Notes: generated by a model from the letters alone, not told the origin. Positions 44,092 through 56,041 are shown, counted from the stretch's first letter. The stretch is 64,000 bases of DNA from Bosea sp. NBC_00550 (GCF_026020075.1 NZ_CP102772.1:2046001-2110000); one strand, 5' to 3'. Numbers and translations: made by a program.

Positions 44092-44801
44092 GCCTCGGCC
44101 TCCTTCGCCACGGGCTGCGGATCGGCGCCTGCGGCGAGCCACGCCGCCAGCAGCCCGCACAACGCACCTGCCGCGACATGCCAGGGCGGCCCGGCCAGGC
44201 GATAGGTAACCGCCGAGGCGATGCCGGCGGCCGCCACCGTCCAGAACGTCACCCGCCCCTTCCAGAAGGCTGCGACCAGCGCGATGAACAGCGCCGTGAA
44301 GGCAAAATCGGCGCCGAGCCGCTTCGGATCGCCCAGCACGGCGCCGATGCTCGCGCCCAGCGTCGAGTTCACCAGCCAGCCGGTGACGAAGGGAACGACC
44401 ATCGCGAACCAGTAGGCCGGCGTGAGCCGATGCGTGCGGGCGCGCTTCTCGGCCAGAGCCCAGTTCTCATCGGCCATGTAGTAGAGGCCGAGCAACTTCT
44501 GCCAGCGGCTGAAGCCCTCGAGCTTGGGCGCGAGCGAGGCGCCCATCAGCACATGGCGGGCATTGATCAGCAGCGTCGAGAAAACCAGCGCGGCGATAGG
44601 CGCCGGTGTCGTCCACAACTCCACTGCCGCGAACTGCGCCCCGCCGGCAAAGACCATCAGGCTCATCAGGAAGACTTCGAGCGGCGACAGCCCCTTGCTG
44701 GCGGCGACCGCGCCGAAGAGCAGGCCGATCGGCGCCGCAGCTACCGCCGCCGGCCAGATGTCGCTCAGGCCGCGCCTGATGTCGTCGCGCATCGTGGACA
44801 T
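44088..44801 (-). CDS. azlC: AzlC family branched-chain amino acid exporter subunit
   Basis: The product has 237 residues. It carries the AzlC motif AVAAAPIGLLFGAVAASKGL and the block MVFAGGAQFAAVELW, with about six membrane helices. AzlC/AzlD (YgaZ/YgaH-like) exports valine, leucine or related amino acids. ATG 44801 is preferred over 44849, which would extend into the end of the AraC gene region. The AraC regulator directly upstream on the same strand is a likely controller. Confidence 0.9.
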   Translation of the reverse strand: MSTMRDDIRRGLSDIWPAAVAAAPIGLLFGAVAASKGLSPLEVFLMSLMVFAGGAQFAAVELWTTPAPIAALVFSTLLINARHVLMGASLAPKLEGFSRWQKLLGLYYMADENWALAEKRARTHRLTPAYWFAMVVPFVTGWLVNSTLGASIGAVLGDPKRLGADFAFTALFIALVAAFWKGRVTFWTVAAAGIASAVTYRLAGPPWHVAAGALCGLLAAWLAAGADPQPVAKEAEA

Positions 44802-44829
44802 GGGTTCGCTCTCTCGAAAGGCGCTTGGC

Positions 44830-45693
44830 TCAGCCGGCATGCGCCGCACGGAAGGCGCCGGGGGTCACGCCGAAGCGGGCCTTGAAGGCGCGGGTCAGAT
44901 GCGGCTGGTCGCAGAAGCCGGTCGCCGCCGCGACATCGCCCGGCATGTCGCCGCGCCGCAGCCGCTCGCGGGCACGCCGGACGCGGACATCGACGAGATA
45001 GGCATGCGGCGTCAGTCCGGTTTCCCGCCGGAAGGCGCGGATCAGATGGTGGCGCGGCAGGCCGGTCAATCGCGCGAGATCGGCGAGCGACAGATCCTCG
45101 TCATAGCGCGCCTCGAACAATTCGCGCGCCTTGGCGACGGGCCCGCCCTCCGCTCCAACGGAGCGAACCGCAAGATCGGCATGGCGAGCCAGGCAGCGCG
45201 CATAGAAGCGTAGCAGCATCTCCTCGCCCCCCAGCAGATCCTCGCCATCCTCGATCGCACGATGCGCGGCAGCAAAGAGCGCGGCGCCCTCGGCATCCTC
45301 GACCAGCGGCTGCCGAAAGAACGGTGTGCCCGACACGTCCCGGCCGCTGAGGGAGGCCGCGACCTCGCGGATGAGCCCGATCTCGGGATAGGTCATGCGG
45401 TAGCTGTAGCCCGGCCCATAAGGCTCGCCGTCATGGGTCTCGAGCGGATTGACGAAGGTGATCTGGTTGGGGCGGGCATAGTGCCGCTCGCCACGCACCC
45501 GAAACGTCTCGCAACCGGCCTCGATCGTGCCGATCACATAGCTTTCATGGCGGTGCGGGGCATAGGCATGCCGGCGGAAGGTCGCGGCGAGGCAATCCAG
45601 CCCGTCGAAGCGCTCGGCCGGAAACAGCTTCGCCCGCTCGCCGGCGACGAGCGGTTCGAGGCACAATGTCTCGCCCTGTGTGATCGCTTCCAT
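44830..45693 (-). CDS. AraC family regulator with AraC-binding cupin, next to azlCD
   Basis: The product has 287 residues. The N-terminal cupin (YAPHRHESYVIGTIEAGCET, FVNPLETHDGEP) binds a small ligand. The C-terminal AraC HTH pair is LSLADLARLTGLPRHHLIRA and PGDVAAATGFCDQPHLTRAF, with the family ending FGVTPGAFR. It lies 28 bases upstream of azlC on the same strand, which suggests an autoregulated azl operon responding to an amino acid. The ligand is inferred from context only. Confidence 0.88.
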   Translation of the reverse strand: MEAITQGETLCLEPLVAGERAKLFPAERFDGLDCLAATFRRHAYAPHRHESYVIGTIEAGCETFRVRGERHYARPNQITFVNPLETHDGEPYGPGYSYRMTYPEIGLIREVAASLSGRDVSGTPFFRQPLVEDAEGAALFAAAHRAIEDGEDLLGGEEMLLRFYARCLARHADLAVRSVGAEGGPVAKARELFEARYDEDLSLADLARLTGLPRHHLIRAFRRETGLTPHAYLVDVRVRRARERLRRGDMPGDVAAATGFCDQPHLTRAFKARFGVTPGAFRAAHAG

Positions 45694-45735
45694 GGGGCGA
45701 GCATAAACTCTCTCGCCGCATCGCTGTCTTGAAGA

Positions 45736-45764
45736 AAAGTGATCGGGCGCATCACGCGCCCGAT
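45736..45764 (-). terminator. intrinsic terminator after the MFS gene
   Basis: On the minus strand ATCGGGCGC-GTGAT-GCGCCCGAT is followed by CACTTTTCTTC. It lies 25 bases past the MFS stop, as expected for its transcript, and just upstream of the AraC gene at 45693. Confidence 0.7.
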
Positions 45765-45788
45765 GTGTTCTGGTCGCTCTGAACAGCG

Positions 45789-47033
45789 TTAGATGGCGTG
45801 GGAGGCGCTGCCGGCTCCGACCCGCTCGGGGCTCTTCGATCCCAGCGCCAGCACGCCGAGCCCGCCGACCAACGTCGCGACCATGGCATAGGCCATCACG
45901 CCGAGCGTCCCGAAGCCGTCGACCAGAAGCCCACCGAAGATCGCGCCGCTGGCGATCGCGACCTGGAAGGCGGCGACGAGCAGGCCACCGGCCGACTCGG
46001 CCTCCTCTTCCGGCGCGACGCGCACCAGCCAGGTCTGGAACCCTACCGGCAGCGCACCAAAGGCGAAGCCCCAGAGCCCGACGGCGACGGCGGAAGCCAC
46101 CGGCGAAGAACCGACCAGCAGCAGGCCCAGGCCCATCAGCGCAATCGTCAGCGCACCGAAGATCACGGATGCCTTGGCGCTGCGGGCGGTGATGGCGCCG
46201 CCGACCAGGTTGCCGAAGAAGCCGCCGACGCCATAGGCCAGCAGGACGAGCGAGATCGCCTCGACCGAAAGCTGCGGGATCTGCTCCAGGAACGGCCGGA
46301 CATAGGTGAACCCGGCGAAATGCCCGGAGATCACGACGACAATGCCCGCCAGGACCAGCGCGATGCTCGGCCGGCCGAGCAACCGGAAGAGCGTACGGAT
46401 ATCGGGCGAGCCGCGTGCCGGCAGGCGCGGCAGCACGGCCATCTGGATGACGAGCGTCGCGACGCCGATGAGAGCCGCGATCCAGAAGACGACGCGCCAG
46501 CCCAGCAGGTTGCCGACATAGGCGCCGATCGGCGCGGCGCTCACCGTGGCGATGGAGACGCCGGTGAAGATCAGCGACATCGCCTTGGGCATGGCGCTCG
46601 GCGGCACCAGCCGCATCGCGATCGCCGCCACCATCGACCAGAAGGCGCCGAGCCCGATGCCGAGCAGGACGCGGGCGACGAGCAGCGTCGGGAGAGTGGT
46701 GGCGACGGCGGCGAGCGCGCTTGAGAAGATCAGCAGGCTGGTCAGCGACCAGATCACGATGCGACGGTCGATGCCGCGGGTCACGATCGCCGCGGCGAGG
46801 CCGGCGATGGCACCCACGACCGCCGTCGCGGTCACCGCTTGTCCGGCCGCTCCGACCGAGACGCCGATATCGGCGGCCATCGGCGTCAACAGGCTGGCGG
46901 GCAGGAATTCGGCGGTGACGAGGCCGAAAACGCCGAAGGTCAGCGAGACGACGGCGGCCCAGGCAGGCTTTTCGCGCGCGTCGTCGCGGACGTCATCGAG
47001 GTCGAGTGCAGTTGCAGACAGGGAATCTGACAT
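45789..47033 (-). CDS. MFS drug/metabolite exporter (NepI/AraJ-like)
   Basis: The product has 414 residues and 12 predicted membrane helices. The first helix has FGLVTAEFLPASLLTPMAAD, the pattern of the DHA1 NepI/AraJ subgroup, and the loop 2-3 motif is GIDRRIVIWSLTSLL. These exporters use the proton gradient to expel purine nucleosides, sugars or drugs. ATG 47033 (MSDSLSATALD) is chosen over ATG 47045. It is divergent from the AraC gene at 47129, which probably controls it. Confidence 0.87.
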   Translation of the reverse strand: MSDSLSATALDLDDVRDDAREKPAWAAVVSLTFGVFGLVTAEFLPASLLTPMAADIGVSVGAAGQAVTATAVVGAIAGLAAAIVTRGIDRRIVIWSLTSLLIFSSALAAVATTLPTLLVARVLLGIGLGAFWSMVAAIAMRLVPPSAMPKAMSLIFTGVSIATVSAAPIGAYVGNLLGWRVVFWIAALIGVATLVIQMAVLPRLPARGSPDIRTLFRLLGRPSIALVLAGIVVVISGHFAGFTYVRPFLEQIPQLSVEAISLVLLAYGVGGFFGNLVGGAITARSAKASVIFGALTIALMGLGLLLVGSSPVASAVAVGLWGFAFGALPVGFQTWLVRVAPEEEAESAGGLLVAAFQVAIASGAIFGGLLVDGFGTLGVMAYAMVATLVGGLGVLALGSKSPERVGAGSASHAI

Positions 47034-47128
47034 GGGGGTCTCCACGAGGTGGCCGGAAGATGGGCGTGGCGCCGTGGAGTTTCCATGCTATATAATCCGC
47101 ATTCCTTGACCGTTCGTCCAGGACTGCA

Positions 47129-48103
47129 ATGACCGCTTCAATCGATCACCTGACCGAGATGCTGCGCGGCCTGAGGCTCGACGGCGTCGACTACAGCCGT
47201 TGCCAGATGGCCGCGCCCTGGGGCGTCGTCTTCCCGCAGAGCCGCGAGGCCTGCTTCCATTTCATCTCCCGCGGCGGTTGCTGGCTGAAGACGCTGGCCG
47301 GCGAATGGGTGGAGTTGCGCGATGGCGATGCCGTCCTGCTGCCACATGGCGGCGGCCATATCCTGGCGAGTTCCCCAGAGGTCGTGCCCTCCCCGCCCTG
47401 CGACTGCCGCGTGCGCGAGCTCTACGGCAATGTCTTCGATGTCGAGGGCGGCGGCGCGGGCGAGCACATGCTGGTCTTCACCGGGCGCATGACCTTCAAT
47501 GTCGATATCGATCATCCGCTGCTGCGCCTGATGCCGGATGTGATGCGGATCTATGATTTCGCCGCCAACGAGCCGGGCCTTCCGCATCTGCTGGAGGCGA
47601 TGGGCCGCGAGGTCGCGATGGACCGCGTCGGCGCTGGCGGCATCCTCGCCCGCCTTGCCGATGTCGTCGCCGCAACGATCATCCGGAATTGGGTCGAGTT
47701 CGGATGCGGCACTGCCAAGGGCTGGATCGCAGCGGCGCGCTGCCCGCAGATCGGGAAGGTGCTCGCTGCCGTCCACGCCCATCCGGAAACCGACTGGACG
47801 GTCGAAAGCCTGGCCGGGTTGATGGGCGCCTCGCGCTCCGGCTTCGCCGAACGCTTTGCCGAGGTCGTCGGCGAGACGCCGGCACGCTATGTCGCGCAGG
47901 TCAGGATGCACCAGGCCCGGCAATGGCTCGCCCGCGACAAGCTGCGCATCGCGGTGGTGGCGCAACGCCTCGGCTACGAATCCGAAGCCTCGTTCAGCCG
48001 CGCCTTCAAGCGCATCACCGGCTCGGCGCCGAGCCAGGTGCGGGCGGCAGGCGGGCAGCAGCCAACAGCGATGTTCGCGCCGTCTGCGGAGGCGGCGGAG
48101 TAG
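47129..48103 (+). CDS. AraC family regulator with cupin_6 domain, divergent to the MFS gene
   Basis: The product has 324 residues. The N-terminal AraC_binding_2 (cupin_6) domain has FHFISRGGCWLKTLAGEWVE and LLPHGGGHILASS; this subgroup often sits beside MFS exporters. The C-terminal HTH pair is WTVESLAGLMGASRSGFAER and AVVAQRLGYESEASFSRAFK, ending PSQVRAAG. The 95 bases between it and the MFS start hold both promoters. It is a probable inducer-dependent activator of the exporter. Confidence 0.88.
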   Translation: MTASIDHLTEMLRGLRLDGVDYSRCQMAAPWGVVFPQSREACFHFISRGGCWLKTLAGEWVELRDGDAVLLPHGGGHILASSPEVVPSPPCDCRVRELYGNVFDVEGGGAGEHMLVFTGRMTFNVDIDHPLLRLMPDVMRIYDFAANEPGLPHLLEAMGREVAMDRVGAGGILARLADVVAATIIRNWVEFGCGTAKGWIAAARCPQIGKVLAAVHAHPETDWTVESLAGLMGASRSGFAERFAEVVGETPARYVAQVRMHQARQWLARDKLRIAVVAQRLGYESEASFSRAFKRITGSAPSQVRAAGGQQPTAMFAPSAEAAE

Positions 48104-48115
48104 CCTAACTCCCGC

Positions 48116-48209
48116 CGTCATGGTCGGGCTTGACCCGACCATCTCGGAGACCAGCGCCCTCTGGTCACGAGATTCCCGGGTCTGCGCTTCGCTCCGCCCG
48201 AGAATGACG
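48116..48209. repeat. two-hairpin intergenic palindromic repeat, copy 3
   Basis: Opens CGTCATGGTCGGG, like copy 1, and closes GAGAATGACG, like copy 2. It carries the shared spacer CCTCTGGTCACGAGAT, so it is mosaic between the two. It lies between the convergent AraC gene and ligA. Confidence 0.82.
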
Positions 48210-48216
48210 AGCAAAC

Positions 48217-50736
<2,520 letters not shown>

Positions 50737-51528
50737 ATGGCTAATGTCGACGGCACCGTACATGACATCGTCACGCTCTCGCAGCCACGCATCAAGACCA
50801 TCACCACGATGGACTTGCGCGAAGCGCTGCGACGCGGCTGGGAGGACTTCATGGCGCAGCCGAGCCATCTGGTCTTCATCGCGGTGATCTATCCCATTGC
50901 CGGCATCCTGCTGGCGCAGCTCACCGTGAGCTACAACATCTTCCCCCTGCTCTTCCCGCTGCTCAGCGGCTTTGCGCTGATCGGCCCGTTCGCCGCGATC
51001 GGGCTCTATGAGGTGAGCCGCCGCCGCGAGAAGGGCCTCGACTCTTCCTGGAGTCACGCACTCGAAGTGCTGCGCTCGCCCTCGATCGGACAGATCATCC
51101 TGCTGGGCGCAATCCTGACTGGGCTCTTCCTCGCCTGGCTATTCAGCGCCTGGTTCCTTTATCGCGGCATCCTCGGTCTGCCGGCCGATGTCTCGACCAC
51201 TGATTTCCTGCGGGCCCTCTTCACCACGGCCGACGGCTGGATCATGATCGTCATCGGCAACTCGCTCGGGCTGCTCTTCGCGATCCTCGCCTTCTCGATC
51301 TCGGTGATATCCTTCCCGCTGATCATCGACCGGCATGTCGATGCGCCCACGGCGATCCGCACCTCGATCGCCGCCGTCGAGGCCAATCCGCGCGTGATGA
51401 TGTATTGGGGGTTGATGGTGACCGGGTTGCTCGTGCTCGGCTGCCTGCCGGTGCTGGTCGGCCTGATCGTGGTGATGCCGGTGCTCGGCCACGCGACCTG
51501 GCATCTCTACCGCAAGATCGTGGTCTGA
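50737..51528 (+). CDS. DUF2189 family membrane protein
   Basis: The product has 263 residues. A soluble N-terminus with DLREALRRGWEDFMAQPSHL, the DUF2189 signature, leads to about six membrane helices (VFIAVIYPIAGILLAQL, FPLLSGFALIGPFAAIGLYE, IILLGAILTGLFLAWLF, SLGLLFAILAFSISVI, LMVTGLLVLGCLPVLVGL). Some relatives are annotated as cytochrome c oxidase-linked, but the function is unknown. No partner genes are adjacent. Confidence 0.85.
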   Translation: MANVDGTVHDIVTLSQPRIKTITTMDLREALRRGWEDFMAQPSHLVFIAVIYPIAGILLAQLTVSYNIFPLLFPLLSGFALIGPFAAIGLYEVSRRREKGLDSSWSHALEVLRSPSIGQIILLGAILTGLFLAWLFSAWFLYRGILGLPADVSTTDFLRALFTTADGWIMIVIGNSLGLLFAILAFSISVISFPLIIDRHVDAPTAIRTSIAAVEANPRVMMYWGLMVTGLLVLGCLPVLVGLIVVMPVLGHATWHLYRKIVV

Positions 51529-51651
51529 ACCCGGGTCGGGATCGGGCGCTCCCCGGGAGCGCTGCCGTCGTCGCGGGAACCTTTGGCCCCTAAATGGGGT
51601 TCACCCCCTGTCAAATCGAGCATGATGGCTCATTCAGTCAGGGGGTTTTTC

Positions 51652-51726
51652 ATGAACAACATCATTTATATCGTCGGCCTGATCGTCGTCGTCCTCGCCA
51701 TTCTCTCCTTCCTCGGCTTGCGCTGA
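51652..51726 (+). CDS. 24-residue single-helix membrane peptide
   Basis: ATG 51652 with AGGGGG ten bases upstream encodes MNNIIYIVGLIVVVLAILSF followed by LGLR and a stop. It is one transmembrane helix with a basic end, and the codon pattern is regular. Similar tiny proteins occur widely in alphaproteobacteria from memory. It lies 123 bases after the DUF2189 gene, with its own leader. Function unknown. Confidence 0.65.
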   Translation: MNNIIYIVGLIVVVLAILSFLGLR

Positions 51727-51767
51727 GAGCGAAGAGAAGGCGGGTTGCAGACGCCGGCCGCTGAGGC

Positions 51768-53789
51768 TCAGCCGCGGCGCGGCTTGCCCTTTCCGAACGG
51801 CTTACCGCCGCCGGCGGGGCGCCCGCCCTCAGTACGCTCCGGCCTGGCGGCGAAGGGCTTTCCCGTCGCAGCGAACGGCTTCTTGAAGCCGCCACCGGCG
51901 GGCTTGCCATCATCCCGGCGCGGGCGAGCGTCGTCGCGCTGGGGCCTGCCTTCCGGGCGATAGGGCTTGCGGTCCTCGCCGCGCGGCTCGCGCTCTCCGC
52001 CGTCCTTGGGCTGATAGCGCGGGCGCTGCGGCGCATCGCCCGTCGCCTCGGCACCGTCCCAGCTCTTGCGCGGCGCAGCCGGGCGCTCGGCCTTGTCGCC
52101 AAAAGATTTGGCCGGCCGCCGCTCGGCCTCGGTCGTCGGCTCGATCGTGATCCGGTCCCGATCCGGCACCTTCGCCGATTCGTAGAAGCGGTCGGCCACG
52201 TCGGCATCGATCTCGACCTTGGTCTCGCGGTCGAAGATACGGATGGCGCCGACCTCGTCGCGCGTGATCCGGCCGCGGCGGCACAGCATCGGCAGGAGCT
52301 GGCGCGGATCGGCGCCCTGCTTGCGGCCGATGTCGAGCCGGAACCAGACGGTGTCGCCGCGCGGGCCGGCCGGCTTGCGCGGGCGTTCGCCCTCCTCGCC
52401 CTCGTCGCGTCCGAACGGACGGCGCTTGGCAGCGTAATCCTCGTTCGTGCGGACCGGGCGGCGCTCGTCACGGCCGAAGCCGGGATCGCCGACCTCTTCC
52501 GCCGCTGGCAGCCGGGTACGGTAGAGACGGACCAGGGCCGCCGCGATGTCACGGGCCTCGCGGCCCGCCATCAGCGCCTCGATCATGCCGGCATCGTCCT
52601 CGGAGCCGTCGCCGCTGAGCAGCGGATCGGATAGCAGGCGCTCCTGGTCGAGCACGCGGATTTCCTCCGCCGTCGGCGGGGCGATCCATTCGGCCTCGAC
52701 CTTGCCCTCCATCAGGAGGCGCTCGGCCTTGCGCCGGCGCGACTGCGGCACCAGCAGCACGCTCGTGCCCTTGTTGCCGGCGCGGCCGGTGCGGCCCGAA
52801 CGGTGTTGCATCACCTCGGAATCGTTCGGCAATTCGGCATGGATGACGAGGTCGAGTCCCGGCAGGTCGATGCCGCGCGCCGCGACATCGGTCGCGACGC
52901 AGACCCGCGCCCGGCCGTCGCGCAGCGCCTGCAGCGCGGCGTTGCGTTCGTTCTGGCCGAGTTCGCCCGAGAGCGCGACGGAGGTGAAACCGCGCTCCAG
53001 CAGGATCGCCTCGAGATGGCGCACGGCGTTGCGGGTGTTGCAGAAGACGAGCGCCACTGGCGCATTGTGGAAGCGCAGCAGGTTGACGACCGCGAGTTCC
53101 GCCTCCTTGGGATAGACGCGCACGGCCTTGTAGGAGATGTCGGCATGGCCGCGCCGCGTCGCTTCCACCTCGATGCGCAGCGCATCGCGCTGATAGCTCT
53201 GGGCGAGCTGGACGATGGCCTTAGGGAAGGTCGCCGAGAACAGCAGGCTGCGCCGCCCCTCGGGAGTCGTCTTCAGGATGTATTCGAGATCGTCGCGGAA
53301 GCCGAGATCGAGCATCTCGTCGGCCTCGTCGAGCACGACCGCCTTCAGCGCGGAGACATCGAGGCGGCGCCGCTCGATATGGTCGCGCAGGCGGCCGGGC
53401 GTGCCGACGACGATATGGGCGCCCTCGTCGAGCAGCATCGCCTCGCGGCGCGGGTCCATGCCGCCGACGCAGGAGATCACCCGCGCCCCGGTCTGGGCGT
53501 AGAGCCAGGCGAGTTCGCGCTGCACCTGGAGCGCAAGCTCACGCGTCGGCGCGATGATCAGCGCCAGCGGCTCGGCGGCGGGGCCGAGCTTTTCGGCGTC
53601 GCCCAGCAGCGTCTCGCCGATGGCGAGGCCATAGGCGATGGTCTTGCCGGAGCCTGTCTGCGAGGAAACCAGAAGATCGCGCCCGCGGGCGTTCTCCTCC
53701 AGCACAGCGCTCTGCACCGGCGTCGGTTCGGAATAGTTGCGATCGGCGAGCGCGCGCGCGAGCGGCGGGCTCGTGAGGGAGAAGGACAT
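51768..53789 (-). CDS. DEAD-box RNA helicase with DbpA-like RNA-binding domain
   Basis: The product has 673 residues. Motifs are Q (PTPVQSAVL), I SSQTGSGKT (about 42-50), II VLDEADEML, III SAT in LLFSATFPKA, V and VI (TDVAARGIDLPGLD, MQHRSGRTGRAG). A DbpA-type RRM follows (about 495-560, VWFRLDIGRKQGADPRQLLP). The tail of about 110 residues is rich in Arg, Gly, Pro and Lys, a disordered RNA-binding extension. It probably acts in ribosome assembly or RNA decay, possibly in the cold (CsdA/DeaD-like). ATG 53789 is preceded by a 200-base leader region. Confidence 0.92.
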   Translation of the reverse strand: MSFSLTSPPLARALADRNYSEPTPVQSAVLEENARGRDLLVSSQTGSGKTIAYGLAIGETLLGDAEKLGPAAEPLALIIAPTRELALQVQRELAWLYAQTGARVISCVGGMDPRREAMLLDEGAHIVVGTPGRLRDHIERRRLDVSALKAVVLDEADEMLDLGFRDDLEYILKTTPEGRRSLLFSATFPKAIVQLAQSYQRDALRIEVEATRRGHADISYKAVRVYPKEAELAVVNLLRFHNAPVALVFCNTRNAVRHLEAILLERGFTSVALSGELGQNERNAALQALRDGRARVCVATDVAARGIDLPGLDLVIHAELPNDSEVMQHRSGRTGRAGNKGTSVLLVPQSRRRKAERLLMEGKVEAEWIAPPTAEEIRVLDQERLLSDPLLSGDGSEDDAGMIEALMAGREARDIAAALVRLYRTRLPAAEEVGDPGFGRDERRPVRTNEDYAAKRRPFGRDEGEEGERPRKPAGPRGDTVWFRLDIGRKQGADPRQLLPMLCRRGRITRDEVGAIRIFDRETKVEIDADVADRFYESAKVPDRDRITIEPTTEAERRPAKSFGDKAERPAAPRKSWDGAEATGDAPQRPRYQPKDGGEREPRGEDRKPYRPEGRPQRDDARPRRDDGKPAGGGFKKPFAATGKPFAARPERTEGGRPAGGGKPFGKGKPRRG

Positions 53790-54045
53790 GCGATAACGGG
53801 CCTGAGGTTGCGGCGTGGTCGGCGGAACGACGCGAAAGCGTGGACGATGGGCTGAAGCGCTGACGGGCAGGCTGCGCCATCGAATGAAACCGGCTCATAG
53901 AGCAAACCGAGGCAAAAGGGAATGCATGGCGCCCGGCGCGGCACGCAAAGCCGCACGAAGCCAGACGCGCCTTGTCGGCCATCCGCCGGTCCCACTAGCT
54001 TCCAGCCCTGATCGCCGAAGCATCATGCCTGACGGAGAACGGTTC

Positions 54046-54158
54046 ATGGAGCAGCAGTCACGCCGCATCGGCGCCTATGAGGTCTCGATTCTGCACGACG
54101 GCATCTTCGAGGCCCCGCTCGACGTGTTGATCCATGCCGGCGGCCAAGCTGCTCGCAC
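54046..54158 (+). pseudogene. N-terminal fragment of an MBL-fold metallohydrolase
   Basis: ATG 54046, behind GGAG, encodes RRIGAYEVSILHDGIFEAPL and DVLIHAGG, the opening beta strands of a metallo-beta-lactamase-fold protein of the IGDFEV-x-L-x-DG type. The reading then enters the palindromic repeat at 54159, and the HxHxDH motif and remainder are absent. The gene seems to have been cut at the repeat, with its 3' part deleted. Confidence 0.6.
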
Positions 54159-54306
54159 CGTCATTCCGGGGCGGCCTGAAAGGCCGAGCCCGGAACCCAG
54201 AACCGATGCTGTCCGTCATGAAACGGAAACTTTCCCGCAGTTTTCACGATCGAGGGCATCGGTTCTGGGTTCCGGGCTCATCGCTGGCGCGATGCCCGGA
54301 ATGACG
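54159..54306. repeat. two-hairpin intergenic palindromic repeat, copy 4 (long)
   Basis: Opens CGTCATTCCGGG and closes CCCGGAATGACG. Long inner arms GAGCCCGGAACCCAGAACCG and its complement CGGTTCTGGGTTCCGGGCTC are both present, so nearly the whole 148 bases folds back on itself. It directly follows the broken MBL-fold gene and precedes the recN 3' end. Confidence 0.85.
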
Positions 54307-54358
54307 GTCAGAAGATAATGACGGTCAGTGGATTCCGTCTCGACCGCACCAAGCGGCC

Positions 54359-56041
54359 TCAGCCGCGCAGACCCGCCGCCTGCAGCAGGCGCCCGGCCGC
54401 GGCCCGCGCCTCTTCGGTGATCGAGGCGCCGGCGAGCATTCGCGCGATCTCCTCGCGCCGCGCCTGATCCTCCAGCACCGTGACCCGCGTCACGGTGCGG
54501 GAAGCCGCGTCGTCAACCGCCGATTTGGCGATCAGGAAATGCTGCCCGGCCTTGGCGGCAACCTGCGGGGCATGCGTCACCGAAATCACCTGCACGCGGC
54601 CCGCGAGCCGCGCCAGCCGCTCGCCGATCGCATCGGCGACGGCGCCGCCGACGCCCGTATCGATCTCGTCGAAGACCAGCGTCGGCGCGGAGCCGCGCTC
54701 GGCCAGCACCACCTTGAGCGCCAGCATGAAGCGCGAAAGCTCGCCGCCGGACGCCACCTTCATCATCGGCCCCGGCCGCGTACCCGGATTGGTCTCGACC
54801 CAGAACTCGACCCTGTCGAAGCCCTCCGGGCCGCGCGCGCTCTCGTCGCTTTCGATCCGGGTGATGAAGCGGGCGCGCTCCAGCTTGAGCGGCGGCAGCT
54901 CGGCCTTCACGGCCTCATCGAGCCGCGCCGCAGCCGCCTTGCGGGCCTCCGACAGCGCCTGCGCGTGTGCGAGAAAAGCGGTCTCCGCCTCGTTCAGCTC
55001 GGCCTCGAGGCGCGCGAGCGACGATTCGCTCTCGTCGAGCGCGGCGAGATCGCTCGCCATCGTGGCGGCAAGGACGGGCAGCCCATCGACCGGCACGTCG
55101 TATTTGCGGCCCGCCGCCCGCAGCGCGAAGAGCCGCTCCTCGATGCGCTCCTGCTCACGCGGATCGTACTCCGCGGCGCGCATCGCGGCAGCGAGCGTCT
55201 CGCCCGCCTCCTCGAGCGCGATGATGGCGGTGTTGAGCGAGGCGAGCGAGGGATCGATCAGTTCCGGCGCCTGCCCGGCCCGGCGCTCCAGCCGGCGCAG
55301 CACGGCCGCCAGCCCCGCGACCGGCGACGCCTGCCCTCCGACGGCTTCATGGGCATCGATCAGGTCGCGCGCGACCTTCTCCGCCTGCATCATCGATTGC
55401 CGGGTTGCGGCGAGCGCATCCTCCTCGCCCGGCTGCGGCGCGAGCTTGCCGAGTTCCTCGACGGCGTGGCGCAGGAAATCCGCTTCCTTGCGCGCCGCCT
55501 CGACCCGCATCCGCTGCGCCTGCAGGGCCTGCCGCGCGCGCTTCAGCGTCTCGCTGGCCGTGGCGACGGCCTCGGCCTGCTTCTCGAGCCCGCCGAAGCC
55601 GTCGAGGATGGTGCGGTGCTGGGCCGGGTCGGTCAGGGCGCGGTCGTCATGCTGGCCGTGGATCTCGACGATCGCCGCGCCGACCATCCGCAGGATCTGT
55701 ACCGAAACCGGCTGGTCGTTGATGAAGGCGCGCGTACGGCCATCGGCATATTGCACGCGGCGCAGGATCAGATCGCCGTCGGTGTCGAGTTCCTGGGCCT
55801 GCGCCAGCTTGCGCGCGGCATGCTCGAGCGGCAGGTCGAAGACGGCGCTGACCTGTCCCTGCGCCTCGCCATGGCGCACGAGCGAACCGTCGCCGCGCCC
55901 GCCGAGCGCCAGCGCGAAACCGTCGAGCAGGATCGATTTGCCGGCGCCCGTCTCGCCCGTGAGGACGCTGAGGCCCTCACGGAAGCCGAGATCGAGCCGG
56001 TCGATCAGGACGATATCGCGGATGGAGAGCTGCGCCAGCAT
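54359..56041 (-). CDS. recN: DNA repair protein RecN
   Basis: The product is a 560-residue SMC-like ATPase. Walker A is LTGETGAGKSILLDGF (27-42) and the ABC signature LSRFMLALKVVLAERG is in the C-terminal part. Walker B is APTLVFDEIDTGVGG, and a coiled-coil middle region lies between. RecN helps tether broken DNA ends in recombinational repair. It is 61 bases after bamD on the same strand, so it is probably cotranscribed with the division/envelope block. No SOS box was seen in the gap. Confidence 0.95.
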   Translation of the reverse strand: MLAQLSIRDIVLIDRLDLGFREGLSVLTGETGAGKSILLDGFALALGGRGDGSLVRHGEAQGQVSAVFDLPLEHAARKLAQAQELDTDGDLILRRVQYADGRTRAFINDQPVSVQILRMVGAAIVEIHGQHDDRALTDPAQHRTILDGFGGLEKQAEAVATASETLKRARQALQAQRMRVEAARKEADFLRHAVEELGKLAPQPGEEDALAATRQSMMQAEKVARDLIDAHEAVGGQASPVAGLAAVLRRLERRAGQAPELIDPSLASLNTAIIALEEAGETLAAAMRAAEYDPREQERIEERLFALRAAGRKYDVPVDGLPVLAATMASDLAALDESESSLARLEAELNEAETAFLAHAQALSEARKAAAARLDEAVKAELPPLKLERARFITRIESDESARGPEGFDRVEFWVETNPGTRPGPMMKVASGGELSRFMLALKVVLAERGSAPTLVFDEIDTGVGGAVADAIGERLARLAGRVQVISVTHAPQVAAKAGQHFLIAKSAVDDAASRTVTRVTVLEDQARREEIARMLAGASITEEARAAAGRLLQAAGLRG

